From IMG/VR virus record IMGVR_UViG_3300009181_000064, positions 1 through 64,000 of that record: DNA of 64,000 nucleotides; one strand, 5' to 3'. The first letter of the stretch is position 1. Each line of letters opens with the position of its first letter. A model generated the notes under the pieces. The model was not told where the DNA came from and did not search any database. It saw nothing but the letters and a program-made list of their open reading frames with translations. This document shows positions 52,065-61,177 of the stretch, piece by piece. This stretch comes from a virus. The translations under genes and the position numbers were made by a program.

Positions 52065-53422
52065 AAACTTATAAAAAGAGAATTGCATTTTGTATTAGTG
52101 ATCAGCATCTAGTGCCTCACGGTGGTATTGGGCAATTTGCCAAAGGGTTTGTTGAGATGGCAAATAAAATTAACTGGAAGGTTGATATTATTACAGACAA
52201 ACCCACAACAAATGACTTTGCCAAATTAGTTGAATCATTAGGTGCAAATTTAATTGCACCCAAAAATGCTTTGTCATATAAAAATCATACCGGCACCTTT
52301 GCATTTACTGATTCAATTAACTTTGAAAAGATGATTAACTTTCGTGATGCTGTTATGAATGCGTTTCATACTAACATTTATGACATGGTTGTCTGCAACT
52401 CTTTAGAAGCAATGCCTGCAGTATTAAGTTTTGATCTTAATAATTACATCCCCGTAGTTCTTTACACGCATGAAGAAAGTATGGTATTCCGTGATACGAG
52501 AAAATTTAAAGGTGTGTTTTTAGAGAGTTGTAATGAATTCTTTAATAATTTAATGACAGTTGAAAGTTGTCATATTGGCACACAATCTGCACGAAATGTT
52601 TCTGAAATTAAGAACAATGGCGGAGTAAATGTAGAGCATTTGAGTATGCCTATGTCTGAAAGAGAATTACTCACAAGCAATTATGCAGAACGAAAAGGTG
52701 TCTTGTATATTGGTCGTTGGGAAGATCGCAAAAATCCAGAAGCATTTTTAAAAGTAATTAAAGAGACTGGATTGCCTGCAAAGATTATGACGAATGTAAA
52801 CGGCAAAAAGAAATTTGAAGCTCGTCTTGCAGAACTCGGCATAACAGATTATGAGATTAAAGCTAGCATTGTTGGCAAAGAAAAAGTTGACTTTATTAAA
52901 TCTGCAAAGGTACACTTTAATCCGTCTCTAAGAGAAAATTACCCGTTCACATTTTTTGAATGTCTTGGACATATGCCTTGTATTGTTATTGACAAATCTG
53001 AATGGGTAACTAATTTTGATAACAAATATTATATTCGTTTGCCCCTAAATGAGGTTGCTGAAGTATTAAAAAATGAATATAATGCTGATCGAAAACAACG
53101 CAACCATGATGCGTTACAGTATGTAAAACATTTGGATTTTCAAACATCTGATAGATGGAAAAAGTTCCTTTCAGGATACAAACAAACATCTTTAGCAAGA
53201 TCAGACTCCGCAAAAATTAATGATTATTCTGAAATCAAATATGCAGACTTTATTAAAATCCTAAATAGGACACAATTAGCTATAGATGATGTCAAAAGTA
53301 TATTGACAAATAAGTCTAAATATAATATAATCTATACAGACAACGACACATATTTATCTAAAGATCCAAATTTTATACCAAAAGAAGAAGCAACTTCTTC
53401 ATTAGAAAGCCTGTTTGCATGA
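52061..53422 (+). CDS. GT-B glycosyltransferase with clamp-like tail
   Basis: A 453-aa protein. The first half has AFCISDQHLVPHGGIGQFAK, a sugar-acceptor half of a GT-B fold; the second has GVLYIGRWEDRKNPEAFLKV and SLRENYPFTFFECLGHMPCI, the nucleotide-sugar-binding signature of GT4-like enzymes. After a disordered linker the protein ends SSLESLFA. That tail matches the C-terminus of the DpdA-like neighbour (SLEDLFA) and resembles the sliding-clamp-binding tails of T4 proteins such as gp55 (SLDFLYE). DNA or nucleotide glycosylation is therefore plausible. It overlaps dpdA by 4 bp (ATGA). Confidence 0.8.
   Translation: MKTYKKRIAFCISDQHLVPHGGIGQFAKGFVEMANKINWKVDIITDKPTTNDFAKLVESLGANLIAPKNALSYKNHTGTFAFTDSINFEKMINFRDAVMNAFHTNIYDMVVCNSLEAMPAVLSFDLNNYIPVVLYTHEESMVFRDTRKFKGVFLESCNEFFNNLMTVESCHIGTQSARNVSEIKNNGGVNVEHLSMPMSERELLTSNYAERKGVLYIGRWEDRKNPEAFLKVIKETGLPAKIMTNVNGKKKFEARLAELGITDYEIKASIVGKEKVDFIKSAKVHFNPSLRENYPFTFFECLGHMPCIVIDKSEWVTNFDNKYYIRLPLNEVAEVLKNEYNADRKQRNHDALQYVKHLDFQTSDRWKKFLSGYKQTSLARSDSAKINDYSEIKYADFIKILNRTQLAIDDVKSILTNKSKYNIIYTDNDTYLSKDPNFIPKEEATSSLESLFA
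53303..53331 (+). promoter_or_regulatory. consensus sigma70 promoter for dpdA
   Basis: TTGACA 53303-53308, 17-bp spacer, TATAAT 53326-53331, inside the 3' end of the glycosyltransferase gene and about 88 bp before dpdA. It provides an internal early promoter for the transglycosylase and the genes after it. Confidence 0.78.
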
Positions 53423-54705
53423 GAACATATGAATACGTAATTTCTGGCCCAGCATATTTACGCTTGGGCGCAGAACAATGTAATGACCCTATAGTATTAG
53501 AAATGATGCTCGACATGATTGCTCGAGTTTGCCACAATCAAAATAACCATACATTCTCACTATTGTATAATGGGTTTACTGAAAAGAACTTTGGCTCTAA
53601 ATTACAAAAGTTTCGCCCTTCAATTAATAACATTCATGCTGACTCTGGTGGTTTGCAGATTATTACTCGTGGGTTGAAAAATACTTCAGATGTAAGAGAA
53701 AAAGTTTATTTGAATCAGGCCACATATGCCGATATTGGCATGTCTTTTGACGAGATTCCTGTTAAGACAACTTCTACAAGCGGTGTATCATCTAAGATTG
53801 ATACTAAGCGTAGATATGCAGATATGGATAATTTTGACGATTATGCAAGACAAACGGGTCGAAATGTAAAAGCGCAAATTGAAACATTCGATAAGATGGG
53901 TAGCAAATGTAGACCATTTGTTATTATGCAAGGATCGTCTCAAGAATCATATTCACGCTGGGCAAAATTAGCACTTGAAGAAATTACTCCGGCATTGCAT
54001 CATCGTATTGGTGGTCTTGCTATGGGATCAGCTGCTCTAGGTATGGGTCAGCTTGAAGACGTTAAACGAGCATTCTATGTTACACAGATGCCATACACAA
54101 GACCATTTCATTTACACGTATTGGGTGTAGGCGCACTACGTCGTATTCTTCCTTATATTTGTTTCAGTCAATCTGGTTTGTATGAAGGCATTGATATCTC
54201 ATATGACTCGACAACACATTCTATGTCATTGGATAATGGATTGTTTTATTTTTCATTCGCTAAAAAAGCTGCAGGCTCACCATATGGCGGAACCTCTGTA
54301 AAAATGGGTAGAGAATATTCTAACATTTATAGAACAGTTACTAAAGAAATTAATACAGTGTGTGGAACAAATTATACCCCTGAAGAATATCATATCTTAA
54401 TGAATAGAGGTGTAGGTGTTCATTTAGACGCAGGTGGACAATTTGTAGATATTATGCGAGCACGTCTTGCTTTTATTTTAACAAACGTACACAATTTTAC
54501 TCACGATGTAAATGCTTTAACAGAATCTAAAGAATTGTTTTTAAAGTTCTGCAGAGAAAAAGATTGCGAGAATGAATATGCTACATTATTTGATGTTAAG
54601 ACGCTTGCTGATTTTGAGCATTGGGAAAAAGATGTAGGCAAACATATGGATTCCGAACCAGTTAACACACAACCACCAGTTTCACTTGAGGATTTATTTG
54701 CATGA
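53419..54705 (+). CDS. dpdA: DpdA-like DNA/tRNA guanine transglycosylase
   Basis: A 428-aa protein of the TGT fold, which exchanges guanine for a 7-deazaguanine base. Motifs: NIHADSGGLQ (Asp75), FVIMQGSSQESY, RIGGLAMGSAALGMGQ, HLHVLGVG, and GIDISYDSTTHS where Asp263 aligns with the TGT nucleophile. The zinc-binding C-terminal CxCxxC motif of bacterial tRNA TGT is not visible. The variant motifs and the phage folE-queD-queE context favour DpdA, which inserts deazaguanines into DNA. The end, VSLEDLFA, recalls a clamp-binding tail. Confidence 0.78.
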   Translation: MRTYEYVISGPAYLRLGAEQCNDPIVLEMMLDMIARVCHNQNNHTFSLLYNGFTEKNFGSKLQKFRPSINNIHADSGGLQIITRGLKNTSDVREKVYLNQATYADIGMSFDEIPVKTTSTSGVSSKIDTKRRYADMDNFDDYARQTGRNVKAQIETFDKMGSKCRPFVIMQGSSQESYSRWAKLALEEITPALHHRIGGLAMGSAALGMGQLEDVKRAFYVTQMPYTRPFHLHVLGVGALRRILPYICFSQSGLYEGIDISYDSTTHSMSLDNGLFYFSFAKKAAGSPYGGTSVKMGREYSNIYRTVTKEINTVCGTNYTPEEYHILMNRGVGVHLDAGGQFVDIMRARLAFILTNVHNFTHDVNALTESKELFLKFCREKDCENEYATLFDVKTLADFEHWEKDVGKHMDSEPVNTQPPVSLEDLFA

Positions 54706-55154
54706 CCGATATTATTTCAGACGATCCAGTATTTTTTACAGACACAATTATACACAGTAAATTAATTAAAAAGAAAAGTTCTATTTGGGTTACCTTTCGT
54801 AAAGAAGGTATTCATAAATATCCCCAAGCTGCAACTGATCCTAAATTAGCAACAGGCGATTGGCTAGATGTTTCATTCTTAGGAACACCGCATAGACACA
54901 TTTTTCATTTCCGAGTAGAGATGGAAGTATTTCATGATGATCGAGATGTAGAATTTATTCAGGCAAAACGCATTATGGAAAAGTGGTATTCAGATGGCAC
55001 TTTACATTTAGATTATAAGTCATGCGAAATGATGGCATGCGATCTTTATGATAAATGCGCGCAAAAATGGCCTGATAGAGATTATACTATTGAAGTATCA
55101 GAAGATGGTGAAAACGGTTGTAGAATTAGTTTTGAGAGGATAGCAGGTGAGTAA
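54702..55154 (+). CDS. 150-aa hypothetical protein of modification island
   Basis: A 150-aa protein with FLGTPHRHIFHFRVEMEVFH, rich in His, followed by DVEFIQAKRIMEKWYS. The His-rich strand recalls T-fold enzymes such as QueD, but key residues cannot be matched with confidence. It overlaps dpdA (ATGA) and the next glycosyltransferase, so it is co-translated with the DNA-modification genes. Unrecognised family. Confidence 0.7.
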   Translation: MTDIISDDPVFFTDTIIHSKLIKKKSSIWVTFRKEGIHKYPQAATDPKLATGDWLDVSFLGTPHRHIFHFRVEMEVFHDDRDVEFIQAKRIMEKWYSDGTLHLDYKSCEMMACDLYDKCAQKWPDRDYTIEVSEDGENGCRISFERIAGE

Positions 55155-56316
55155 ATTATATTATATGGGTTTAGAACCCTATGAAGGTCGTTATACTTTA
55201 CAATTACAACAATGGAGCGAAGCTGCATTTAAACGCAGAGGCATTGATTATGAAGTAATTCATGGCAATATTTTAGATGACTCTAAGGCAATTGTTACAG
55301 GTCAAGTACTTGATGCGCATGGGCGTAGTTATTATTCTCTGACACAAATGGCTAATCTTATTAAGAAGATGAAAGCTGGTGAAATTACTTGGCAAGATAC
55401 AATCTTTTTTGAAGATATGTTTACTCCCGGAATTGAGGCATTGCCCTATATTATGGATCAAGTAAGTTTTGAGTATCAACCTCGAATCTTTGTACGTTGT
55501 CTTGCACAGACAATTGACCCGGATGATTTTGTTCATGTATGGGATATGCAAAAGTGGATGGGGTTGTATGAGAAGATGACAGATCAATTTGTTACGGGTG
55601 TACTTGCATCTAACGAAGAGATGGTTGCTCATATGAAAATTGCAGGATGGGAAGCACCAACCTTTAATATCTCTGGGCTTGCATTTGATAAAGATGAAGT
55701 TCGTGGTCGTGTAGCAACTCGTATTCCATTTAATGAGCGTAAACTTCGTGTAGTATTTGCTGCAAGATTCGATCAAGAAAAACAACCTGATTTCTTTATG
55801 GATTTAATTGAAAGATATCATACAATTAATCCCAATGTGGAATTTGCTGTTTTATCGGGCGGCCCTTTACGTAGTAATAACGAAAAGTATTTGACTCGCG
55901 CACGCGCATTGGAAAAGACTCATAATTTTAAAATATATGAGAATCTTAAGAAGAATGAATACTATGAATTGCTAGGTGATTCCCGAGTATTGTTTAATTG
56001 TGCATTGCAGGATTGGGTAAGTAATACTGCATCAGAAGCAGATGCACTTGGTACAAATTGTTTGTATCCTGCATATAGATCATTCCCAGAAACATTTGCC
56101 AATGATCGTGAATGTCTCTATATCCCATGGTCACAAGATGATGCAGTATTTAAATTAAATACATTGTTGTTTCAAGAGCGAGCAAATTTAGGTAAATTGT
56201 CTGATTGGACAGCTGGTACTATTGATCGTTGCTTAGATATTATGTTTGAAGATAATTCTAAATGGTATCGTAGCGGTAAGGATTACAGAGATTATGTTCC
56301 AGCAGCCAAGTACTAA
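55147..56316 (+). CDS. second GT-B glycosyltransferase
   Basis: A 389-aa protein starting with GTG 55147 (MSKLYYMGLEPYEGRYTLQL), inside the end of the previous gene. The N-terminal half has VTGQVLDAHGRSYYSLTQM and DTIFFEDMFTPGIEALPYI; the C-terminal half has LRVVFAARFDQEKQPDFFMD, the sugar-nucleotide start of GT-B enzymes, and NTASEADALGTNCLYPAYRS. No membrane segment, so it is cytoplasmic. It lies directly before galE, whose product may feed it. Target (DNA base, protein or host glycan) unknown. Confidence 0.75.
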   Translation: MSKLYYMGLEPYEGRYTLQLQQWSEAAFKRRGIDYEVIHGNILDDSKAIVTGQVLDAHGRSYYSLTQMANLIKKMKAGEITWQDTIFFEDMFTPGIEALPYIMDQVSFEYQPRIFVRCLAQTIDPDDFVHVWDMQKWMGLYEKMTDQFVTGVLASNEEMVAHMKIAGWEAPTFNISGLAFDKDEVRGRVATRIPFNERKLRVVFAARFDQEKQPDFFMDLIERYHTINPNVEFAVLSGGPLRSNNEKYLTRARALEKTHNFKIYENLKKNEYYELLGDSRVLFNCALQDWVSNTASEADALGTNCLYPAYRSFPETFANDRECLYIPWSQDDAVFKLNTLLFQERANLGKLSDWTAGTIDRCLDIMFEDNSKWYRSGKDYRDYVPAAKY

Positions 56317-57316
56317 ATTAGTTGTAGTCACAGGTTCTGCCGGATATATTGGCGGCCAGACATGCATTGAATTAAAGAAAAAAGGTTATGAAGTTATTGG
56401 TATTGATAACAGACATAACGAACATCTTGATGCATTTCAAGATGAATATCTTCAGTGCGATTTTACAGATATGGAAGCATTTAGTCTGTATAAAAAGGTT
56501 TATCCTATAGCAATTATTCATTGTGCAGGAACAAGTCTTGTTGGTCCTAGTATGAAAAATCCTGGACAATATTTTCATAATAATGTATCTAAAACAAATT
56601 TACTTTTAGATTTTGTAGCAAAGCATATTCCAAAAACTAAAATTATTTTTAGTAGTAGCGCATCTGTATATGGTGAACCCAGGAACAAAACTCCTTTGAG
56701 AGAAAACGATAAAGTTGATCCTATCTCTCCATACGGCGAATCAAAATTAATGGTTGAACATTTGTTAGAATGGTATCATAGATGCCATAATATAAATTAT
56801 ACAGCATTTAGATATTTTAATGCTTGCGGCGCGGATGAAGATGGACATCACGGCCAAGAACCCGGTGCAACTCATATCTTTGCTAAACTATTTGAAGCAG
56901 TTAAAAACAAAACTGAATTCACTTTAAATGGTGCAGACTATAACACACCCGACGGAACTTGTATTAGAGATTATATTCATGTTCAAGATATTGCACTTGC
57001 ACACATAAAAGCTATTGACAAATCTAATCAAGGCATATATAATTTAGGGATGCTTCAGGGCCATTCTAATCTTCAAATTCAGTTATTAGTTGAAAAACTT
57101 ACTAATACTGAAATTGTTACATTTATTAACAGACGACGCGAAGGTGATCCTCCATCGTTAGTTGCTGATAGTACAATGTTTAAACGCATTGCTGGTTGGA
57201 CACCCAATTATAATATGGATGATATTTTAGAATCATTAAATAAATGGTACAACTCCCAGACATATGATGCTTTAACAAAACAGCGGTCTTACTCGAACAT
57301 TCACCCCGCTTTATAA
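56294..57316 (+). CDS. galE: UDP-glucose 4-epimerase-like GalE
   Basis: A 340-aa short-chain dehydrogenase-type epimerase. The Rossmann GSAGYIGGQT lies at the N-terminus, IFSSSASVYGEP and YGESKLMVEHLLEW supply the catalytic Ser-Tyr-Lys, and FRYFNACGAD, EPGATHIFA and DGTCIRDYIHVQDIALAH are typical of GalE. It interconverts UDP-glucose and UDP-galactose (or a related pair). Start at ATG 56294 (MFQQPSTKL) is preferred; an earlier ATG at 56246 lies deep inside the glycosyltransferase. It overlaps that gene by 23 bp. Confidence 0.88.
   Translation: MFQQPSTKLVVVTGSAGYIGGQTCIELKKKGYEVIGIDNRHNEHLDAFQDEYLQCDFTDMEAFSLYKKVYPIAIIHCAGTSLVGPSMKNPGQYFHNNVSKTNLLLDFVAKHIPKTKIIFSSSASVYGEPRNKTPLRENDKVDPISPYGESKLMVEHLLEWYHRCHNINYTAFRYFNACGADEDGHHGQEPGATHIFAKLFEAVKNKTEFTLNGADYNTPDGTCIRDYIHVQDIALAHIKAIDKSNQGIYNLGMLQGHSNLQIQLLVEKLTNTEIVTFINRRREGDPPSLVADSTMFKRIAGWTPNYNMDDILESLNKWYNSQTYDALTKQRSYSNIHPAL
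57015..57043 (+). promoter_or_regulatory. consensus sigma70 promoter inside galE
   Basis: TTGACA 57015-57020, 17-bp spacer, TATAAT 57038-57043, within galE. It would drive queD and the gp47-gp46 genes about 310 bp downstream. Confidence 0.6.
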
Positions 57317-57354
57317 ATTCTGCATGTCGTCAAACTTACTTAAAGAGGCAAGAG

Positions 57355-57837
57355 ATGGCAAATAAAAAATTCTTCTCAACAAAAACATATAGACAAATAG
57401 GTCCCGTAGCTTATAGACAATGGCGTGCGGATTCTCATTGTAATTTAATTCATGGTTATGCTATGAGTTTTCACTTTGAATTTGAAGCAGATACATTGGA
57501 TGCCCGTAATTGGGTAACTGATTTCGGTGGGTTACGACCACTTAAAGACAAGCTAGAAGAATGGTTTGACCACACTCTACTAGTTGCACAAGATGATCCA
57601 ATGCGCGAACATCTATTGGAATTGGGTAGATTAAAACTAGCTAAGATTACAGAAGTAGAACGTACAGGATGTGAGGGGTTATCCGACTTCTTATATGAAT
57701 ATATTAACACAATCTTTTTACCTAATTGCGGTAGCGAAGAAGCTAAGCGAGTTTGGTGCTGCCGAGTAGAAGTTCGCGAGACTGATTCTAATATGGCAGG
57801 CCGTTCTGGTCATAGAGAAGACAACGAATTTAATTAA
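57355..57837 (+). CDS. queD: 6-carboxytetrahydropterin synthase QueD
   Basis: A 160-aa T-fold enzyme converting dihydroneopterin triphosphate to 6-carboxytetrahydropterin, the substrate of QueE. The active site segment WRADSHCNLIHGYAMSF has His28, Cys29 and His33; the usual HGH is HGY here, so the third zinc ligand must come from elsewhere or differ. WVTDFGGLRPLKDKLEEW and FDHTLLVAQDDP follow. The charged C-terminal part VEVRETDSNMAGRSG keeps the family Glu. A ribosome site (AAGAGGCAAGAG) precedes it. It completes folE-queD-queE. Confidence 0.85.
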   Translation: MANKKFFSTKTYRQIGPVAYRQWRADSHCNLIHGYAMSFHFEFEADTLDARNWVTDFGGLRPLKDKLEEWFDHTLLVAQDDPMREHLLELGRLKLAKITEVERTGCEGLSDFLYEYINTIFLPNCGSEEAKRVWCCRVEVRETDSNMAGRSGHREDNEFN

Positions 57838-57840
57838 TAC

Positions 57841-58896
57841 ATGAAACTTTGTTTATTAGGTGATACTCATTTTGGTGTTAGGAATGACTCTAAAGCATTT
57901 CACGCATACTATGAGAAATTCTATAGTGAGGTATTTATGCCTTATTTGTTAGAACACAAGATAGATACTGTAATTCAGTTGGGTGATCTATTTGATCGTA
58001 GAAAATATATTAACTTTAATTCTCTTGCAGAAGCAAGACGGTACTTCTTTGATCCATTAGAAGCAAACGGTATTAAACTTCTAACACTAATCGGCAATCA
58101 TGATATTTTCTGGAAAGAAAGTCTTGATGTTAATTCGCCTGATCTATTATTAAAAGACTACGGTAATATTACAATCTATCAAGAGCCAGGTAAATTTGTA
58201 TATGATAACATTACCTTTGACATTGTCCCGTGGATTTGTAAACAAAATGAATCAGATATTGCAACATTTATAGATCAAAGTTCTGCAGATTACTGTATTG
58301 GTCATTTTGAGATTGCAGGATTTCAAATGATGAAAGGTATCGACAATCATGAAGGCGTTGACCGTAGTTACTTTAAACAATATAAACAAGTAATAAGTGG
58401 ACATTTTCATACCAAATCATCTGAAGGCAATATCACATACTTAGGTACTCCTTATGAGTTAACCTGGAATGATGAAAGTGATCCTAAAGGATTCTTTATA
58501 TTTGACACTGAAACACATGGTATAGAATTTATACAAAATCCATATACAATTTTTACTAAGTTCTATTATGACGATGATAAATTTGATTCTGACACAATTG
58601 ATGTATCTATTTTTGCCAGTCAACACGTTAAATTAGTTGTTGTTAAAAAGAAAGATTTTGTTAAATTTGAGAAGTTCATAGAACGAATCTATAAACAAGA
58701 CCCATTAGAATTAAAAATTATTGAAGACTTTTCCGAATTTGAATCTGAAGCATTAGATGATTCTATTGATTTAGAAGATACTATGACTCTGTTATCTAAT
58801 TATGTAGATAGCGTTGAGACTGATGTAGATAAAGAAAGACTCAAAACATTGCTAAAAACATTATACGTTGAAGCACAACATTACGAACAAGCATGA
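57841..58896 (+). CDS. 47: recombination nuclease subunit gp47
   Basis: A 351-aa SbcD/Mre11-type nuclease subunit. All phosphoesterase motifs are visible: LGDTHFGVRND, QLGDLFDRRKYIN, LTLIGNHDIFW, GHFEIAGFQM and VISGHFHTKS, holding the two-metal site. With gp46 it resects DNA ends for recombination and breaks down host DNA. It overlaps gp46 by 4 bp. Confidence 0.96.
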   Translation: MKLCLLGDTHFGVRNDSKAFHAYYEKFYSEVFMPYLLEHKIDTVIQLGDLFDRRKYINFNSLAEARRYFFDPLEANGIKLLTLIGNHDIFWKESLDVNSPDLLLKDYGNITIYQEPGKFVYDNITFDIVPWICKQNESDIATFIDQSSADYCIGHFEIAGFQMMKGIDNHEGVDRSYFKQYKQVISGHFHTKSSEGNITYLGTPYELTWNDESDPKGFFIFDTETHGIEFIQNPYTIFTKFYYDDDKFDSDTIDVSIFASQHVKLVVVKKKDFVKFEKFIERIYKQDPLELKIIEDFSEFESEALDDSIDLEDTMTLLSNYVDSVETDVDKERLKTLLKTLYVEAQHYEQA

Positions 58897-60605
58897 TTAG
58901 ATTTACAAAGATCAGATGGAAAAACTTTCTTTCAACCGGCGGCCAATTTACGGAAATTGATTTTGAGAGTTCGCCATCAACTTTAATTGTCGGTGAAAAC
59001 GGTGCAGGTAAAAGTACTATTCTCGATGCTATTTGTTTTGTATTGTTTAATAAACCTTTCAGGAATATTAACAAACCGCAATTAATGAATACAATCAATG
59101 GTAAAAATCTTATTGTTGAGGTTGAATTTAGTATTGGCAAGAAAGACTACAAAATTATTCGTGGAATGAAACCGGGTGTATTTGAAATATACTGCGATGG
59201 TGACATTCTTAATCAAGATGCAGCCGCAAAAGACTATCAGAAATATCTTGAAGAAGCAATTTTAAAATTAAATTATAAATCATTTACACAGATTGTTATA
59301 CTTGGATCTGCTTCATTTACGCCTTTTATGCAATTGGCATTGGGTGTTAGACGTGAAATTATTGAAGACATTTTGGATATACAAGTCTTTTCGGTAATGA
59401 ATTCCGTGTTAAAGGATAAGTCTTCTGATTTAAAATCTAGAATAACTGACATTGAAACTGTTATTGAAATAGGTAAAAACAAGGTTAAATTACAACAACA
59501 ATATATTGCAACACTCGAAAGTGATAAGCAAAAGAAAGTAGACGATGTACAAAAGCGAATATCTGAAACGAATGCAGAGATATCACAACTTAATGCAGGA
59601 ATGTTGGAACAGCAAGAAAAAGAAACGGGTTGTAAATCCTCTATATCTGACGCCGATGAGAAGCGCAACAAGCGTACGGAAATGGGAGCTTTGCTTAGAA
59701 AGCTTTCCGAAAGAATTACTACTCAAGAAACAAGCATACAATTTTACCACGACAATGATGTTTGTCCAACGTGTAGCCAGAATCTTGACGAACATCTCAA
59801 AGGATCCGCAATCGAACTTCATACACATAAACGTGAAGAAGTCCAATCTGCGATTGAATCCCTTACCTCGCAACTTGAAGGTATTGAAACTAGACTTAAT
59901 GAGATTGATGCGGTCGAAAAGAAAATCTCTGAACATAAAAGCAACATCATTACCTACAGTTCAAAAATCATTGCGGCGCAAAATTATATTCAAAAGTTAC
60001 AAGCGGACCTGGCAGGCAACACTAATGATACGGCAAACATTGAGGATGAAACGGGTAAACTTAAAACCCTGGCCAAAGAAGTTGTAGGCGCAGCCGGAGA
60101 AAAGAGCAAATTATCGGAAGATAAACATTATTTAGATATTGCTGCAATATTATTAAAAGACACAGGTATTAAAACAAAGATCATTAGACAATACTTACCT
60201 GTTATAAATAAATTAGTAAACAAGTATTTAACGGCAATGGATTTCTTTGTTCATTTTGAACTAGATGAATCCTTTAATGAAGTAATTAAATCTAGACACA
60301 GAGATGAGTTTAGTTATGCTTCATTTAGTGAAGGCGAAAAGCAAAGAATTGATTTAGCATTATTGTTTACATGGCGTACTATTGCGAAGATGAAAAACAG
60401 TGCAAGTACAAACTTGTTATTGTTAGATGAAGTGTTTGATTCTTCATTGGATGCAAACGGTACAGACTATGTTATGAATTTGTTAAATACTATAGGTGAC
60501 GATACAAATGTATTTGTTATATCGCATAAAGGCGATCAATTAATAGATAAATTTAAGTCGGTTATTAAATTTCAAAAGTATCAAAATTTTAGTAGAATAG
60601 TATGA
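58893..60605 (+). CDS. 46: recombination ATPase subunit gp46
   Basis: A 570-aa Rad50/SbcC-type ATPase. Walker A VGENGAGKST (33-42), a coiled coil with zinc hook CPTC at about residue 292, signature SFSEGEKQRIDLAL and Walker B LLLLDEVFDSSLD. It pairs with gp47. It overlaps both neighbours by 4 bp. Confidence 0.96.
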   Translation: MIRFTKIRWKNFLSTGGQFTEIDFESSPSTLIVGENGAGKSTILDAICFVLFNKPFRNINKPQLMNTINGKNLIVEVEFSIGKKDYKIIRGMKPGVFEIYCDGDILNQDAAAKDYQKYLEEAILKLNYKSFTQIVILGSASFTPFMQLALGVRREIIEDILDIQVFSVMNSVLKDKSSDLKSRITDIETVIEIGKNKVKLQQQYIATLESDKQKKVDDVQKRISETNAEISQLNAGMLEQQEKETGCKSSISDADEKRNKRTEMGALLRKLSERITTQETSIQFYHDNDVCPTCSQNLDEHLKGSAIELHTHKREEVQSAIESLTSQLEGIETRLNEIDAVEKKISEHKSNIITYSSKIIAAQNYIQKLQADLAGNTNDTANIEDETGKLKTLAKEVVGAAGEKSKLSEDKHYLDIAAILLKDTGIKTKIIRQYLPVINKLVNKYLTAMDFFVHFELDESFNEVIKSRHRDEFSYASFSEGEKQRIDLALLFTWRTIAKMKNSASTNLLLLDEVFDSSLDANGTDYVMNLLNTIGDDTNVFVISHKGDQLIDKFKSVIKFQKYQNFSRIV

Positions 60606-61177
60606 TAGTATTAAGAAAAGACAAATTAGATTTGGTAGAACCATCTGCCAAGATAATGCATACCGCACCGCAACCTTTTAATTTTGAAGCAGATGGTGAT
60701 AGTGCGCAAAGTGTTACAAATGTTTTATTTGAAAGAATGAAACAATTGGGGGGCGTGGGTCTAAGTGCAAATCAAGTAGGGTTAGACATGCGAGTATTTG
60801 TAATGGGTTTAGGCGAACTTAAAATTGCAGTATTCAATCCTATTATAATTAAATATAGTAAAGAAGAAGAAGTATTCAACGAAGGTTGTTTATCTTATCC
60901 CGGTATTATGTTGGCTATTAATAGACCAACTAAAATTACAGCCACCTATCAAGATGAAACTGGCAAATTTGTTGAACAAGATTTTAATGGATTAACTGCT
61001 AGAATATTTCAACATGAATATGACCATATGAATGGTACTGATTACACACAGCGAGTATCTAAATTTAAATTGGATTTTGCTAAAAAGAAATTCGAAAATA
61101 AGCGTAAAAAGATTATTAAAAAATACGCAGTAAAAACAATGATAGAGGCATTAAATGACAGTAAAGATTCCAACTGA
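60602..61177 (+). CDS. def: peptide deformylase
   Basis: A 191-aa PDF that removes formyl groups from new proteins. The three motifs are complete: GVGLSANQVG (51-60), EGCLSYPG (94-101) with the metal Cys, and QHEYDHMNG with HEYDH (138-142). The C-terminus has a Lys-rich extension (KKFENKRKKIIKKY). It overlaps gp46 (ATGA). Phage deformylases are known from marine T4-like phages; the host has its own, so this one may favour phage proteins. Confidence 0.93.
   Translation: MIVLRKDKLDLVEPSAKIMHTAPQPFNFEADGDSAQSVTNVLFERMKQLGGVGLSANQVGLDMRVFVMGLGELKIAVFNPIIIKYSKEEEVFNEGCLSYPGIMLAINRPTKITATYQDETGKFVEQDFNGLTARIFQHEYDHMNGTDYTQRVSKFKLDFAKKKFENKRKKIIKKYAVKTMIEALNDSKDSN

Noticed and set aside
56246-56293. 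Upstream start for galE
   Set aside because: It lies deep inside the glycosyltransferase and adds 16 residues before the normal Rossmann N-terminus.
58358-58386. TTGACC-17-TATAAA inside gp47
   Set aside because: The -10 box is imperfect, it lies over 500 bp before gp46, and no need for it is apparent.
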